Origin: Pseudobacteriovorax antillogorgiicola
GTDB taxonomy: Bacteria > Bdellovibrionota_B > Oligoflexia > Oligoflexales > RGVZ01
Assembly (NCBI GenBank): GCA_945897695.1
Contig: CAMDGW010000006.1
Location: 1 to 25,347 of the forward strand
Length of the DNA stretch: 25,347 nucleotides
Direction of reading: 5' to 3'
Shown piece by piece: positions 15,642-24,216 of this stretch. The notes below the pieces were generated by a model. It saw nothing but the letters and a program-made list of their open reading frames with translations. It was not told where the DNA came from and searched no databases. Every line of letters begins with the position of its first letter. Position 1 is the stretch's first letter. Made by a program: the position numbers and the translations under genes.

Positions 15642-16310
15642 TTAAACACCCTCGATAACCTTCATGGAGGCGGGCACGGAAAATGAAGATGGACCACTGA
15701 CTCCGGGAGCTGGATTTGAAAACTGAAATTCGGAGGTATTCTTATTGGTAAAAGACATTTTCAGTGATCTTACGTAAAAACTCTTACTGTCAACATTGAT
15801 ATCGATGACCGACAGAGCGCCGTCCTGCTTTGGATTTAATGTTAATATGATGTCTTTGCCGTGCCGAAGGGACTTAACAATTTGATAACGCTTTAATAGA
15901 GAGTCAAAATCCAAAACAAAATTTATAACTTCCTTGATTTCGCTTGCGCGGTCCCCTTGAGCGTCAAATCTCGTTGCCGTTTTTTCTCCAGGCTTATAGC
16001 TAAATAAACTTTTACCATCATATAGCAATATGTCGGCCAGAGGCTTTTCAATTTCCCACCGAAAACGAGCTGGTTTTGCAAATAGGGCTTTTCCACTCGA
16101 TTTGGACGGTTTCGTTGGCCTCAAGGCGCTTGTTCTAAGCTGGACGAAATCCACGCTGAGATCTTGCCTTGAACTCATTTTTGACTGCACCTCGCGAAGT
16201 TCCTCCGTGCTCAATGCCTCGTCAGAGATTTGAGGCTGCGCAGCAAAACTTTGGCAGCAGTAAAGAGCGGAAAATAGACAAGCAAATGCCTTGAAACCAA
16301 TTCTATTCAT
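15642..16310 (-). CDS. lolA: outer-membrane lipoprotein carrier protein
   Basis: 222 residues with a signal peptide (FKAFACLFSALYCCQSFAA). LolA is the periplasmic chaperone that takes lipoproteins from LolCDE to the outer membrane. The mature part shows the family layout: an early SVDFVQLRT strand, GKALFAKPARFRWEIEKP (the typical PxrFRWe stretch), LLYDGKSLFSYKPGEKTATRF, a helical INFVLDFDSLLKRYQI region and closing beta strands. GAGG precedes the ATG. It diverges from the acyl-CoA ligase gene over a 91-base gap. Downstream on the same strand is the sigma-54 activator, separated by a palindrome-rich gap. No lolB or lolCDE is in the window. Confidence 0.88.
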   Translation of the reverse strand: MNRIGFKAFACLFSALYCCQSFAAQPQISDEALSTEELREVQSKMSSRQDLSVDFVQLRTSALRPTKPSKSSGKALFAKPARFRWEIEKPLADILLYDGKSLFSYKPGEKTATRFDAQGDRASEIKEVINFVLDFDSLLKRYQIVKSLRHGKDIILTLNPKQDGALSVIDINVDSKSFYVRSLKMSFTNKNTSEFQFSNPAPGVSGPSSFSVPASMKVIEGV

Positions 16311-16401
16311 TTTGTTCTACCTCAAAAAATTAGGCGAAACTGTCTAAAGGTAAGAATTTATTGTAAGCTAAAATGATACCCACGGCACGAGGATTTTACC
16401 T

Positions 16402-18060
16402 ATGGAACGCACTTGGCTAAAGAACTATCCCACCTCTGTGAACCCCGATGTTCAATTTGGAGACCTAACCTCAATTTCTCAATGCCTTGACCGCGCATTT
16501 AACAAGTATTCTCGCCTCCCTGCAGCCACATGTCTTGGTACTACTATGACCTATGGCGAAATGTCTGTGACGGTGACTCGATTTGCGAGCTTTCTCCAAA
16601 ATAAGCTCGGCATTCAGAAAGGGGACCGAATTGCAATCATGCTGCCAAACACACTCCAATTTCTCGTGGCGGAGCTTGCTGCAATAAAAATAGGAGCGGT
16701 TTGTGTCAACACAAACCCGCTTTATACACCGCGAGAGATGAAGCACCAGTTTATAGACAGCGGCGCGCGAGCGATCGTAATTCTTGACCTTTTTACCGAT
16801 AAGTTAGAGGAAATCATCAAGGACACAAAAATCGAGCATGTCATCGTCACATCTGTGGCTGATCAACTACCAATCTGGAAAAGCGCCGTACTTTCAGCAG
16901 TTATGCAGGTGAAAAAGCTCGTGCCAAAGCATCACCTTAAAGTGACACGATTTAAAAAAGCCCTTTCCGAGGGCGATCCATCAAAAATAAAACTGCCTGA
17001 GATGCAGCTGGATGATCTGGCGATCCTGCAGTATACGGGCGGTACCACCGGCATTTCAAAAGGTGCAATGCTCACTCAGCGCAACATCCTTGCCAACATG
17101 CTGCAGATTCAAAGCATCACCAGAGAGGCCCTAGAGCCAGGTGCCGAGGTGGTGCTAACAGCATTGCCGCTCTATCATATTTTTGCACTCAGCGTAAATT
17201 TTCTAGCTTTTTTTGCTGACGGCCAACATATGATTCTTGTCCCAAAACCGATTCCAATCGAGAACACAGTGAAAATGTTTAAGCAATATAAAATCACTGT
17301 GATGACTGGTGTGAATACACTTTTTAATTCATTAAATAATAGTAGGGCCTTTCAGGAGCTCGCCCCCAGAACCCTAAAAATAGTCGTGGCAGGCGGCATG
17401 GCCCTGCAAGATAGCGTAAATAAAACATTCCAAACGATCACAGGCGTCCGTATTACGGAAGGTTTTGGCCTAACCGAGGCATCTCCCGTTACCCACGTAA
17501 ATCCACTGTCGCCAAATAATCCCGTGGGTTCTATCGGCATTCCTCTTCCGTCAACCTTTGCCAAGGTTGTTTCCGAGGATGGACGAGATCTCTTGCCTGG
17601 GGAAACCGGCGAGCTTGTAATCAAGGGACCACAGGTTATGAAAGGCTACTGGAAACGTGACGACGAGACGGCTAGCGTGCTGCGCAATGGCTGGCTTTGG
17701 ACGGGCGATATGGCGCGAATGAATGAAGACGGATTCTTTTTTATTGTAGACCGCAAAAAAGACATGGTTTTGGTCAGTGGGTTTAACGTTTATCCGAACG
17801 AAGTGGAAGACGTACTTGCTAGCCACGCAAAAGTACTCGAAGCTGCTGTGATTGGAGTCCCCGATAAATCAAGTGGCGAGGCCGTCAAAGCTTTTGTTGT
17901 AGCTAAAGATAAATCGCTGACCGTTGAAGAGCTTCGAGCGCACTGTAAAGAGAATCTTACGGGATACAAGGTCCCCAGGCATTTTGAGTTTAGGGATACT
18001 CTACCGAAGTCTAACGTGGGTAAAATTCTCAGAAGAGAGCTTCGCGATAGCCGCTCATAA
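16402..18060 (+). CDS. fadD: long-chain fatty acid-CoA ligase (AMP-forming)
   Basis: 552 residues of ANL adenylate-forming fold. It activates fatty acids through acyl-AMP to acyl-CoA. Motifs in order: P-loop YTGGTTGISKGAML (about 212-225), GFGLTEASPV (A5), GWLWTGDMARMNEDGF (A7), DRKKDMVLVSGFNVYPNEVE (hinge and A8) and LPKSNVGKILRREL with the A10 catalytic Lys near the C-terminus. Length and linker motif fit FadD-type long-chain enzymes better than acetyl-CoA synthetase. GAGG lies about 9 bases before the ATG. Probably peripheral to the inner membrane. No terminator is seen in the 71 bases before the next gene. Confidence 0.92.
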   Translation: MERTWLKNYPTSVNPDVQFGDLTSISQCLDRAFNKYSRLPAATCLGTTMTYGEMSVTVTRFASFLQNKLGIQKGDRIAIMLPNTLQFLVAELAAIKIGAVCVNTNPLYTPREMKHQFIDSGARAIVILDLFTDKLEEIIKDTKIEHVIVTSVADQLPIWKSAVLSAVMQVKKLVPKHHLKVTRFKKALSEGDPSKIKLPEMQLDDLAILQYTGGTTGISKGAMLTQRNILANMLQIQSITREALEPGAEVVLTALPLYHIFALSVNFLAFFADGQHMILVPKPIPIENTVKMFKQYKITVMTGVNTLFNSLNNSRAFQELAPRTLKIVVAGGMALQDSVNKTFQTITGVRITEGFGLTEASPVTHVNPLSPNNPVGSIGIPLPSTFAKVVSEDGRDLLPGETGELVIKGPQVMKGYWKRDDETASVLRNGWLWTGDMARMNEDGFFFIVDRKKDMVLVSGFNVYPNEVEDVLASHAKVLEAAVIGVPDKSSGEAVKAFVVAKDKSLTVEELRAHCKENLTGYKVPRHFEFRDTLPKSNVGKILRRELRDSRS

Positions 18061-18113
18061 GCCCCCGGTAGTTTAATAATTTATTTTTATGGGAAACAAA
18101 GGCACCGTCCTTG

Positions 18114-18122
18114 TGCTAAACT
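18114..18122 (+). promoter_or_regulatory. candidate extended -10 promoter, near-leaderless
   Basis: TGC-TAAACT: a TGn extension plus a -10-like hexamer at 18117-18122, without a good -35. The predicted start (18128-18131) falls 1-4 bases before the ATG at 18132, and that ATG has no Shine-Dalgarno. Weak on its own. Confidence 0.35.
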
Positions 18123-18131
18123 TCCCCAGCA

Positions 18132-18728
18132 ATGAAAATACGCCGACTAATAAAAGTGCTGCCCATGGATCCGGGCTTGGCTCTCGTCGTCGCAGCTATG
18201 TTTTGGACATGGCGCACTCCGACTGAGCTAAGTGCGGCGTCGCTGCGACCGACTGTCGTAACGGGGCTCATGCAGCAACCTTCTTCCCAATATTACCACT
18301 ACGTCTATGGTGGCCAGGTTGATATCGCGCGCAAAGACGACGCTGCCTACATGCGATTGCAATATCTGGAGCGTCCCGCCTTTAGAAGTGCTGGTTACGT
18401 GGACCAAGACTTTTCAGCAGCTTTATTTTTCGGAAAAAGTGTTTACAAGAAAGGCCCGCTTGGAATTGGTGCTTTGATTGGCACAGGCTACAACTGGGGA
18501 TATCTCAAAGAAATTGCTGGTGATGCTCCCTCGCGGGAAGCCTACCGTATGCCAGGTATTGGCACTGGAATTGAAGGAAAATGGTCCACGGATCGTTTGG
18601 ATGTGCGCCTATCTTATCAGACGATGATTTGCCAAAACGACCGCTCACAAATTGACTACTATGTGGCCTGGCCTTTTAGCTGGTTTCTTCTTTCGGCGTC
18701 TACTCCCATCAATCTTGGGGGACGCTAG
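18132..18728 (+). CDS. exported beta-rich protein, possible outer-membrane barrel, unknown function
   Basis: 198 residues, not recognised. A basic MKIRRLIK start and hydrophobic GLALVVAAMFW segment ending near SAAS suggest a signal peptide. The mature part alternates aromatic and polar residues (YHYVYGGQVDIARKD, AYMRLQYLE, ALFFGKSVYKKGPLGIGALI, GTGYNWGYL, DVRLSYQTM), the pattern of amphipathic strands in small outer-membrane barrels. No ribosome-binding site precedes the ATG, which is odd. Its stop (TAG, 18726-18728) overlaps the GTG of the next gene by one base. It is the first of three coupled genes ending with a metalloprotease. Barrel topology is inferred from the pattern only. Confidence 0.7.
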   Translation: MKIRRLIKVLPMDPGLALVVAAMFWTWRTPTELSAASLRPTVVTGLMQQPSSQYYHYVYGGQVDIARKDDAAYMRLQYLERPAFRSAGYVDQDFSAALFFGKSVYKKGPLGIGALIGTGYNWGYLKEIAGDAPSREAYRMPGIGTGIEGKWSTDRLDVRLSYQTMICQNDRSQIDYYVAWPFSWFLLSASTPINLGGR

Positions 18729-19222
18729 TGAATAAAATGCTCAAGCTCATCTTGCTTCTTGGGATCATCTTGCCTCCTAGGGCCTATGGCGCGGGCAAAA
18801 ACGATCGTTATACCATTTCAGGGCAGGGGCTTGCTTTAGCGCCGAACGCAGGGGGTCAGAAAGCCTATCGAATTGAAGTGCATCGCAGCGGTCATGCCGT
18901 CTACGGATACAACAACCGCTCGCTTCTTGTAGAAAATGCTACGTTATTCGGAGCCGGCTATGACTACAGGCTTCCTGTTTGTGATGAGTCTTGTTTTTGG
19001 CAATTCTTTGTTCAAGTCGGCGGCGGACTAACCAACGCCGGAGGTTTTGCAGAGGCTACCTGGGGCACCATGATTCCGCTGCTCCCAGTTTGGCTTCCCA
19101 CCAGAGCCCCGCGAATGATTCCGATGCTGAGGGTTGATATTACGTCACAGTTTTTTGCAACACGAGAACGCGTCATCACCTGGAGTTATCCGCTATGGAT
19201 TGGATTATCGTTTGCATTTTGA
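18728..19222 (+). CDS. exported beta-rich protein, possible outer-membrane barrel, unknown function
   Basis: 164 residues, not recognised. GTG start inside the stop of the preceding gene, with GGGGG about 6-7 bases upstream; an in-frame ATG three codons later is an alternative. Signal peptide MLKLILLLGIILPPRAYGA. The mature part has Gly- and Tyr-rich strand-like segments (FGAGYDYRL, WQFFVQVGGGLTNAGGF, ITWSYPLWIGLSFAF) and ends in Phe, the C-terminal aromatic residue used as a signal by the BAM complex for outer-membrane barrels. A Cys pair (CDESC, about 83-87) may form a disulfide. Its 3' end overlaps the metalloprotease start by 28 bases, implying coupled translation. Confidence 0.72.
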   Translation: MNKMLKLILLLGIILPPRAYGAGKNDRYTISGQGLALAPNAGGQKAYRIEVHRSGHAVYGYNNRSLLVENATLFGAGYDYRLPVCDESCFWQFFVQVGGGLTNAGGFAEATWGTMIPLLPVWLPTRAPRMIPMLRVDITSQFFATRERVITWSYPLWIGLSFAF

Positions 19223-19893
19223 CAGTCTTATTTTCCAGTGGTGCCTTTTCATATCCAACGCCCGTGGATCTTGACGGAAAACTCCACCGTTGGCCCATCA
19301 CGAGCGAGGCTCCCGAAGTCTACTTTGAAGTGGCTGGCGATGAATCTTTGCTTTCATTTCTGACAGAGATCTCTCAGGAGGCAGCGGACACTTGGGGCAG
19401 CATCGAGCAAAGTATGCTCAAGGTAAAACCAGCTAACACTGACCATGTAGCTCAAATCACCATCAACTTTCAGACATCAATTGCTGGAGGCGATATGGCA
19501 GCTGGTTACTCGATATTTGATCAAGTGAATGAGGGTGTTCCCATCCACTGCACTATCACCATTGCTGCTGATCCATCTGCAGACACATATAACCTCACCA
19601 AAACCACAATCCACGAGATGGGCCACTGCTTAGGGCTGGGCCATAGCCTCATTCCTGAGTCGATCATGAGTTATAGCTTGGAGAAAAACTCCCTCACGCT
19701 ATCTGCAGATGACAAGGCTGTGATATCAAGGCTCTATCCGGCCGATGGCTCAAACGCCATGCTAGCTCCTGGCTGCTCGATCCAAGGTCAAGATAAGGAA
19801 ATTCATAGTCAAACCTTGTTTTTAGCAATTCTTTTGGCCCCTTTTGCATTCTTCCTGGCGCCCAAAATCATGAGGTTATTAGTCAAGAATTAG
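19195..19893 (+). CDS. matrixin-type zinc metalloprotease with C-terminal membrane anchor
   Basis: 232 residues. Signal-like segment WIIVCILTVLFSSGAFS (3-19). The zinc motif H140-E-M-G-H144-C-L-G-L-G-H150 and the Met-turn SIMSY (M158) define an M10-like metzincin; the domain closes with ISRLYP, usual for matrixins. There is no recognisable prodomain cysteine switch. After the domain a short linker with C193 leads to a hydrophobic segment LFLAILLAPFAFFLAP (about 208-223) and a basic tail MRLLVKN, so the enzyme is probably anchored with its catalytic part in the periplasm or outside. It overlaps the preceding barrel-like gene by 28 bases. The substrate is unknown; the two barrel-like neighbours are candidates for partners. 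Confidence 0.85.
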   Translation: MDWIIVCILTVLFSSGAFSYPTPVDLDGKLHRWPITSEAPEVYFEVAGDESLLSFLTEISQEAADTWGSIEQSMLKVKPANTDHVAQITINFQTSIAGGDMAAGYSIFDQVNEGVPIHCTITIAADPSADTYNLTKTTIHEMGHCLGLGHSLIPESIMSYSLEKNSLTLSADDKAVISRLYPADGSNAMLAPGCSIQGQDKEIHSQTLFLAILLAPFAFFLAPKIMRLLVKN

Positions 19894-19978
19894 CTTGCCG
19901 CGATGCAACCCAGTCGTATACAACACGGAGCGTTGGCATCTTAGTCAAAATGTTAAATTAATTTAGGGAGTTTACCCC

Positions 19979-21067
19979 TTGCAACAGCAGCAGCCGCTAC
20001 CGGCACACATTGCTAGTTTGACCGATCAGGACGCTCACGCCCTGGTAAACCGCCTCAGGGAGCAACTTGGTAAAGACACCATCATCCTTGGTCATCACTA
20101 CCAACGAGATGAAGTGATCCAGCACGCAGATTTCACAGGAGACAGCCTAAAACTTGCGCGCATTGCGAGAGATTCAAAGGCAAAAAATATTATTTTCTGC
20201 GGTGTGCATTTCATGGCAGAAACCGCTGATATTTTAACAGGCGGCGAAAGATTCGTATCACTGCCAGATCTTGGCGCAGGCTGCGATATGGCTGATATGG
20301 CAGAGGTCAGAGATGTTGCCGACAGCTGGCTAGAGGCCACAAAAGCTGGGGCCAAAAACATAATCCCAGTTACCTACATCAACTCGTCGGCAGCACTCAA
20401 AGCGTTTGTTGGAAAAAACGGCGGAATTATCTGCACCTCATCAAACGCGAAAGCTGTGATCACCTGGGCTTTAGAAAAAGGAAATCACGTATTCTTTTTT
20501 CCAGATCAACACTTAGGTCGCAACATCGCTAAAGGCCTTGGCTTTGACCCGGCTAGGGACATGCTACTTTGGGACCCCAAAAAACCTCTCGGAGGTCACT
20601 CAGCTGAAACCATTGCCTCCAAAAAAATCTGGCTTTGGAAAGGCCATTGTCCGGTGCATGCACTTTTCACAGTTCATCAAGTCAAAAAGATCCGGGAAAC
20701 ATCTCCTGAAACAAAAATCCTAGTTCATCCTGAATGCGCAATGGAAATCGTCGACATTTCAGATCTCTCTGGCTCAACAGACTACATCATCAAAACTGTG
20801 GAGGCCTCTCCCGCTGGGAGTAAATGGGCTATAGGCACAGAAAAACACCTGGTTGAGCGCCTGGCTGCCCAACATCCAGATAAAACCATCACAAGCCTTA
20901 ATCCGTTTACCTGTCTTTGTGGCACAATGAATCGGATTTCACTGCACAACTTAGCCTGGGTCCTCGATGGATTAGTCAATGGCGAACACTACAATCAGAT
21001 AAAAGTCTTGCCTGATATGGCCAACGATTCGATGGCGGCTCTAAACCGTATGTTTGAATTAAGTTAA
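19979..21067 (+). CDS. nadA: quinolinate synthase
   Basis: 362 residues. NadA condenses iminoaspartate and dihydroxyacetone phosphate to quinolinate in NAD synthesis, using a [4Fe-4S] cluster. By comparison with the E. coli positions, the cluster ligands are C102 (GAGCDMAD), C224 (KGHCPVH) and C314 (TCLCGTMN). Other family signatures: ILGHHYQRDEV (36-46), FTGDSLKLA, CGVHFMAETADIL (74-86), PDQHLGRN and LVHPEC. TTG start at 19979 with GGGAG eight bases upstream; no later start keeps the GHHYQ region. A TTGGCA at 19933 may be a -35 but the -10 is unclear. A cysteine desulfurase follows after 15 bases. nadB and nadC are not in the window. Confidence 0.95.
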   Translation: MQQQQPLPAHIASLTDQDAHALVNRLREQLGKDTIILGHHYQRDEVIQHADFTGDSLKLARIARDSKAKNIIFCGVHFMAETADILTGGERFVSLPDLGAGCDMADMAEVRDVADSWLEATKAGAKNIIPVTYINSSAALKAFVGKNGGIICTSSNAKAVITWALEKGNHVFFFPDQHLGRNIAKGLGFDPARDMLLWDPKKPLGGHSAETIASKKIWLWKGHCPVHALFTVHQVKKIRETSPETKILVHPECAMEIVDISDLSGSTDYIIKTVEASPAGSKWAIGTEKHLVERLAAQHPDKTITSLNPFTCLCGTMNRISLHNLAWVLDGLVNGEHYNQIKVLPDMANDSMAALNRMFELS

Positions 21068-21082
21068 GCAGGAGGTCCAGCA

Positions 21083-22246
21083 ATGTTTTACCTGGATCAT
21101 TGCGGAACCACGCCTCTGGCCTCAGAAGTATCCGACGCCATGATTGATTTCATAAAGTTGGGCGTTTTCGGTAATCCTTCAGCAGAACATCATGACGTCG
21201 GCCGTAAGGCATATGCAGCCGTTGAGGCGGCGCGCATGGAGATTGCTAAAGTTGTTGGTGCACAGCCCACTGAAGTTATTTTCACCTCTGGTGCAGCTGA
21301 AGCAAATAATCTGATTGTTTGGGGATTTGCCCTAAGATACCGCGCCCGCGGTTGTCGCATCTTATATGGCGCTACAGAGCACAAAAGCATTTTTGAAACA
21401 GCGCTGGAACTTGCCAATCTTGAGGGCGTCATTAGCGAGCAGGTTTTAGTTCACGCCGATGGTACAGTCAATTTAGAGGATCTCGAGCAAAAGCTTTCTG
21501 ACAACTGTGATAAGCCTACATTGGTTTGTCTCATGCATATAAATAACGAAATTCCTGCCAGACACCCAGTAGAAAAAATTTCAGAGCTCTGCAAAAAGTA
21601 TCACGCTTTTTTCCACTGCGACGGCGTTCAGGGATTTGTACGTGAACGTCTGGACTTCTCTGAAGGGCACTATGGAAGCTACGTCATATCTCCACACAAA
21701 ATCTACGGCCCAAAGGGCGCAGGTATTCTGATCCTAGGGGACAACAATTTATCGACACGCCTTAGTGTTCCTTACCGCGGCGGAAACCAGGAAAAAGGTA
21801 TCCGCCCTGGCACCGTCAATACACTAGCTATTGTAGGAGCAGCAAAATCCATCAGCGTTCACGCTGAGCAGCGTCAAAAACGAGTTGTGCACATGAGCCG
21901 TTGCGCTGAAATCTTTGTAAAAAAACTCTCTGACCATTTGCCTGACTTTCGCCTGACGACACCCCTAAATGGCAATGCACCAGGTATCGTTAATTTTTAT
22001 ATCCTGGGCGTTGACGCACCAACTATACTAGCCGCCAACCCTGAGCTCTGCATTAACCGCGGCTCATCTTGTATTGGCGCTGGTGGGGAGCAGTTCAGCC
22101 ACGTGCCAAAGGCTTTAGGGCTTCCTGTGGAGGTTCAGGCCAATGTGCTGAGGGCTAGCTTTGGACAGGTCATTTCAGAGCACGAGGCCCTTGAATCAGC
22201 ATGTATTCTCATTGAGCGACTAGCGAAACTTAGGCCAATGACTTAA
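21083..22246 (+). CDS. cysteine desulfurase (NifS/IscS family)
   Basis: 387 residues of class V aminotransferase fold. It takes sulfur from cysteine for Fe-S cluster or thiocofactor synthesis. PLP-binding K206 is in SPHKIYGPKG; H100 (ATEHKS) stacks on the cofactor; FTSGAAEANN (67-76) is the PLP phosphate cup; the sulfur-accepting C330 lies in CINRGSSCIGAGG. The start YLDHCGTTPLA replaces the usual YLDNAATTP. A perfect AGGAGG lies upstream. Position directly after nadA suggests it supplies the NadA cluster, as nifS-type genes beside nad genes do in some Gram-positive bacteria; that is inference. No iscU or sufB follows, so it is not part of a classic isc or suf operon. Confidence 0.9.
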   Translation: MFYLDHCGTTPLASEVSDAMIDFIKLGVFGNPSAEHHDVGRKAYAAVEAARMEIAKVVGAQPTEVIFTSGAAEANNLIVWGFALRYRARGCRILYGATEHKSIFETALELANLEGVISEQVLVHADGTVNLEDLEQKLSDNCDKPTLVCLMHINNEIPARHPVEKISELCKKYHAFFHCDGVQGFVRERLDFSEGHYGSYVISPHKIYGPKGAGILILGDNNLSTRLSVPYRGGNQEKGIRPGTVNTLAIVGAAKSISVHAEQRQKRVVHMSRCAEIFVKKLSDHLPDFRLTTPLNGNAPGIVNFYILGVDAPTILAANPELCINRGSSCIGAGGEQFSHVPKALGLPVEVQANVLRASFGQVISEHEALESACILIERLAKLRPMT

Positions 22247-22463
22247 CGTTGTGCTCTTTATCGAACTATTTTTTAACTAATTGCGACCAAAATCTAAACC
22301 AGTCTCGAAGCTTACGGGCTCGCTGTAGCTGTGTTTCTTTGGATCTTTTAAATCTCTTTTTATGATGACCTCGATGTCCCAACCTTCAGGTTTCCCGGAA
22401 CCGTCCGATCAATACGCGTAAACAAATATGTTTTCCACAACATGAAGCACAAGAGCAGTAACG

Positions 22464-24152
22464 ATGAACATCTGGCTCTGGTTTTTTATCTCCGCTGCTC
22501 TATTTGCCACGGGTCAACAGGCCTTAGGGCTAGACGCAGATTGCTACGATCAGGGCGAAGACTATTACATACCGGCGTCAGACCTGCTTGAGGCAAAGAA
22601 AAAAGCATTGCTGTGCTTTTTTGCTGAAATATCATTTAAGACAAGCATCAAAGAGGGCAATCAAGAGGTTGATTTTAAACAGGAAACAAATCTTGAGGCC
22701 AAAAGTTCTCTGATTGATTGGCAAGGACTACGTAAGGCAAGCACGCAAAATCTCTACCGCTGGTCAATCCGCGATGTCAGCGCAAACCTCAAAGCTCTTT
22801 CTCAGAGTCACGAAAAACAGATCATACCGGTAACGAAAGAAGTGCAAGAGGTCTGGCACTCAAGCCAAATTAAAAAAGAAATCATTGAACTTGTCTCCAC
22901 GCCATCAGGCGCCACTGTCGGATTTGATGGCCTTGAATCCGCATGTCAAACACCCTGTAAGCTTGAAGTCATTCACGGCGTTCACACTGTATCTCTTTGG
23001 AAGCCTGATTATAGCCGCATGAATGGAACCATCCGTGTCGACGGAACAAGAGACCTATTCCCCTTCGAACTAAAAGAAAATATCGGCCGGATCGTCTTTC
23101 AAAATTGTCCTACAGGCACTAGCATTTTGATCGATGGAACTCGTTTTGGTTTAACATCAAACGGGCAATTAAAAATGGCACCGGGAAACTACATCTTGGA
23201 GCTAGAACATCCGGAACACTTTAAAACCAACCAGACGGTTTCCGTCAAAGTTAGCGACAATGTTCTCGTGCAGTGCAATATGAAGCCAAAAATTGGCGGC
23301 CTTGAGATTTCAGCTGTAAGTTCCAAAGGAGAACCAATAAAGGCCACCGTAGAAATTGACGGAATCGTTGTAGGGAAGACTCCTGGTGTTTACGACGTCA
23401 GAGCGGGATCCAGAAGAGTCCGACTCACTTATGAAGAAGAAGCGTGGGAGGATGCTGTCGCAGTAGAAAAAAGCGCGGTAACCCATCTGTCAAAAACGCT
23501 ATCTCCTATCGAATCGGAAGCAGAAAAACAGCGCAAGAACGCTATGAAAGCTCTTTCGATAGTGACTAGTTTTGGCCAAATGAGTGATCAAAATCTTATT
23601 GAAAAAAGCTCTTCTCGACAGTTTGATTTCAAACAGTGCGGAAGCGCAGATCCTGACATGGGAAGCAGCCTTCGCATACGCATATCCAAAAATCTAACTG
23701 AAAACTTTGGTCTCAGTATGGGGTTTGTTTCTGCTGACTATGAAGTCTGTCATAGTTCTTTTGAATCGAAAACGTATCGAGAGGTGGTCGATAAATATAA
23801 AATTAGCTACGAAGGATTAACAGGCGGAATCCACTACACACTCTATACGGATGCCCAGACAACTGAATCATCGGCCATGACGGTTTACCGCCGCTGGTTT
23901 ACCCTTCGCTTATCTTTGCTAAAGGGACTTGACCTCAAAGCAAGAAATGAAGGTTCTGGCTTCGAGTGGGCAGGTAAAAGTAATCATAAGTCAATTGCTG
24001 AGATCAGCTTCATCGATTTCATCGCCGGACATTTTCAGCTTAGCTTACTTGAATTTTCCACCATTCAGGACTCACCGCTACCCATCTCTAGCCCCGTTGA
24101 GATTAGGGAGATTTCCATGTTAAATATTCTTGGAATCGGCATGGTTTTTTGA
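22464..24152 (+). CDS. exported PEGA-repeat protein with LPP20-like N-terminal region
   Basis: 562 residues. Signal peptide MNIWLWFFISAALFATGQQA. Residues about 26-112 carry a helix-strand pattern like LPP20-type domains (LLEAKKKALLCFFAEIS, then LYRWSIRDVSANLKAL). Three PEGA-like beta repeats follow: about 142-202 (STPSGATVGFDG, TPCKLEVIHGVHTVSLWK), 208-273 (PTGTSILIDG, APGNYILELEHP) and 278-344 (ATVEIDGIVVGKTPG). Residues 350-562 are beta-rich and end GIGMVF, so a C-terminal outer-membrane barrel is possible. PEGA domains are extracytoplasmic and of uncertain role. The ribosome-binding site is weak. The 217 bases upstream show no clear promoter, only a small dyad ATGTT-N6-AACAT. A lipoprotein gene follows after 64 bases. 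Confidence 0.8.
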   Translation: MNIWLWFFISAALFATGQQALGLDADCYDQGEDYYIPASDLLEAKKKALLCFFAEISFKTSIKEGNQEVDFKQETNLEAKSSLIDWQGLRKASTQNLYRWSIRDVSANLKALSQSHEKQIIPVTKEVQEVWHSSQIKKEIIELVSTPSGATVGFDGLESACQTPCKLEVIHGVHTVSLWKPDYSRMNGTIRVDGTRDLFPFELKENIGRIVFQNCPTGTSILIDGTRFGLTSNGQLKMAPGNYILELEHPEHFKTNQTVSVKVSDNVLVQCNMKPKIGGLEISAVSSKGEPIKATVEIDGIVVGKTPGVYDVRAGSRRVRLTYEEEAWEDAVAVEKSAVTHLSKTLSPIESEAEKQRKNAMKALSIVTSFGQMSDQNLIEKSSSRQFDFKQCGSADPDMGSSLRIRISKNLTENFGLSMGFVSADYEVCHSSFESKTYREVVDKYKISYEGLTGGIHYTLYTDAQTTESSAMTVYRRWFTLRLSLLKGLDLKARNEGSGFEWAGKSNHKSIAEISFIDFIAGHFQLSLLEFSTIQDSPLPISSPVEIREISMLNILGIGMVF

Positions 24153-24216
24153 AGCAGCCAATCATGCTAACATAATTCTAGCTAATGACTGCTTGTTTCA
24201 ACAGAAAGGCTCCCTC

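Noticed and set aside
22266..22382. Basic 38-codon minus-strand frame (GHHKKRFKRSKE at its start) after the desulfurase gene
   Set aside because: Starts only at TTG with AAGG directly touching it, overlaps another open frame of similar length, and has no promoter or terminator. Interesting composition but not supportable as a gene; conservation in relatives would reopen it.
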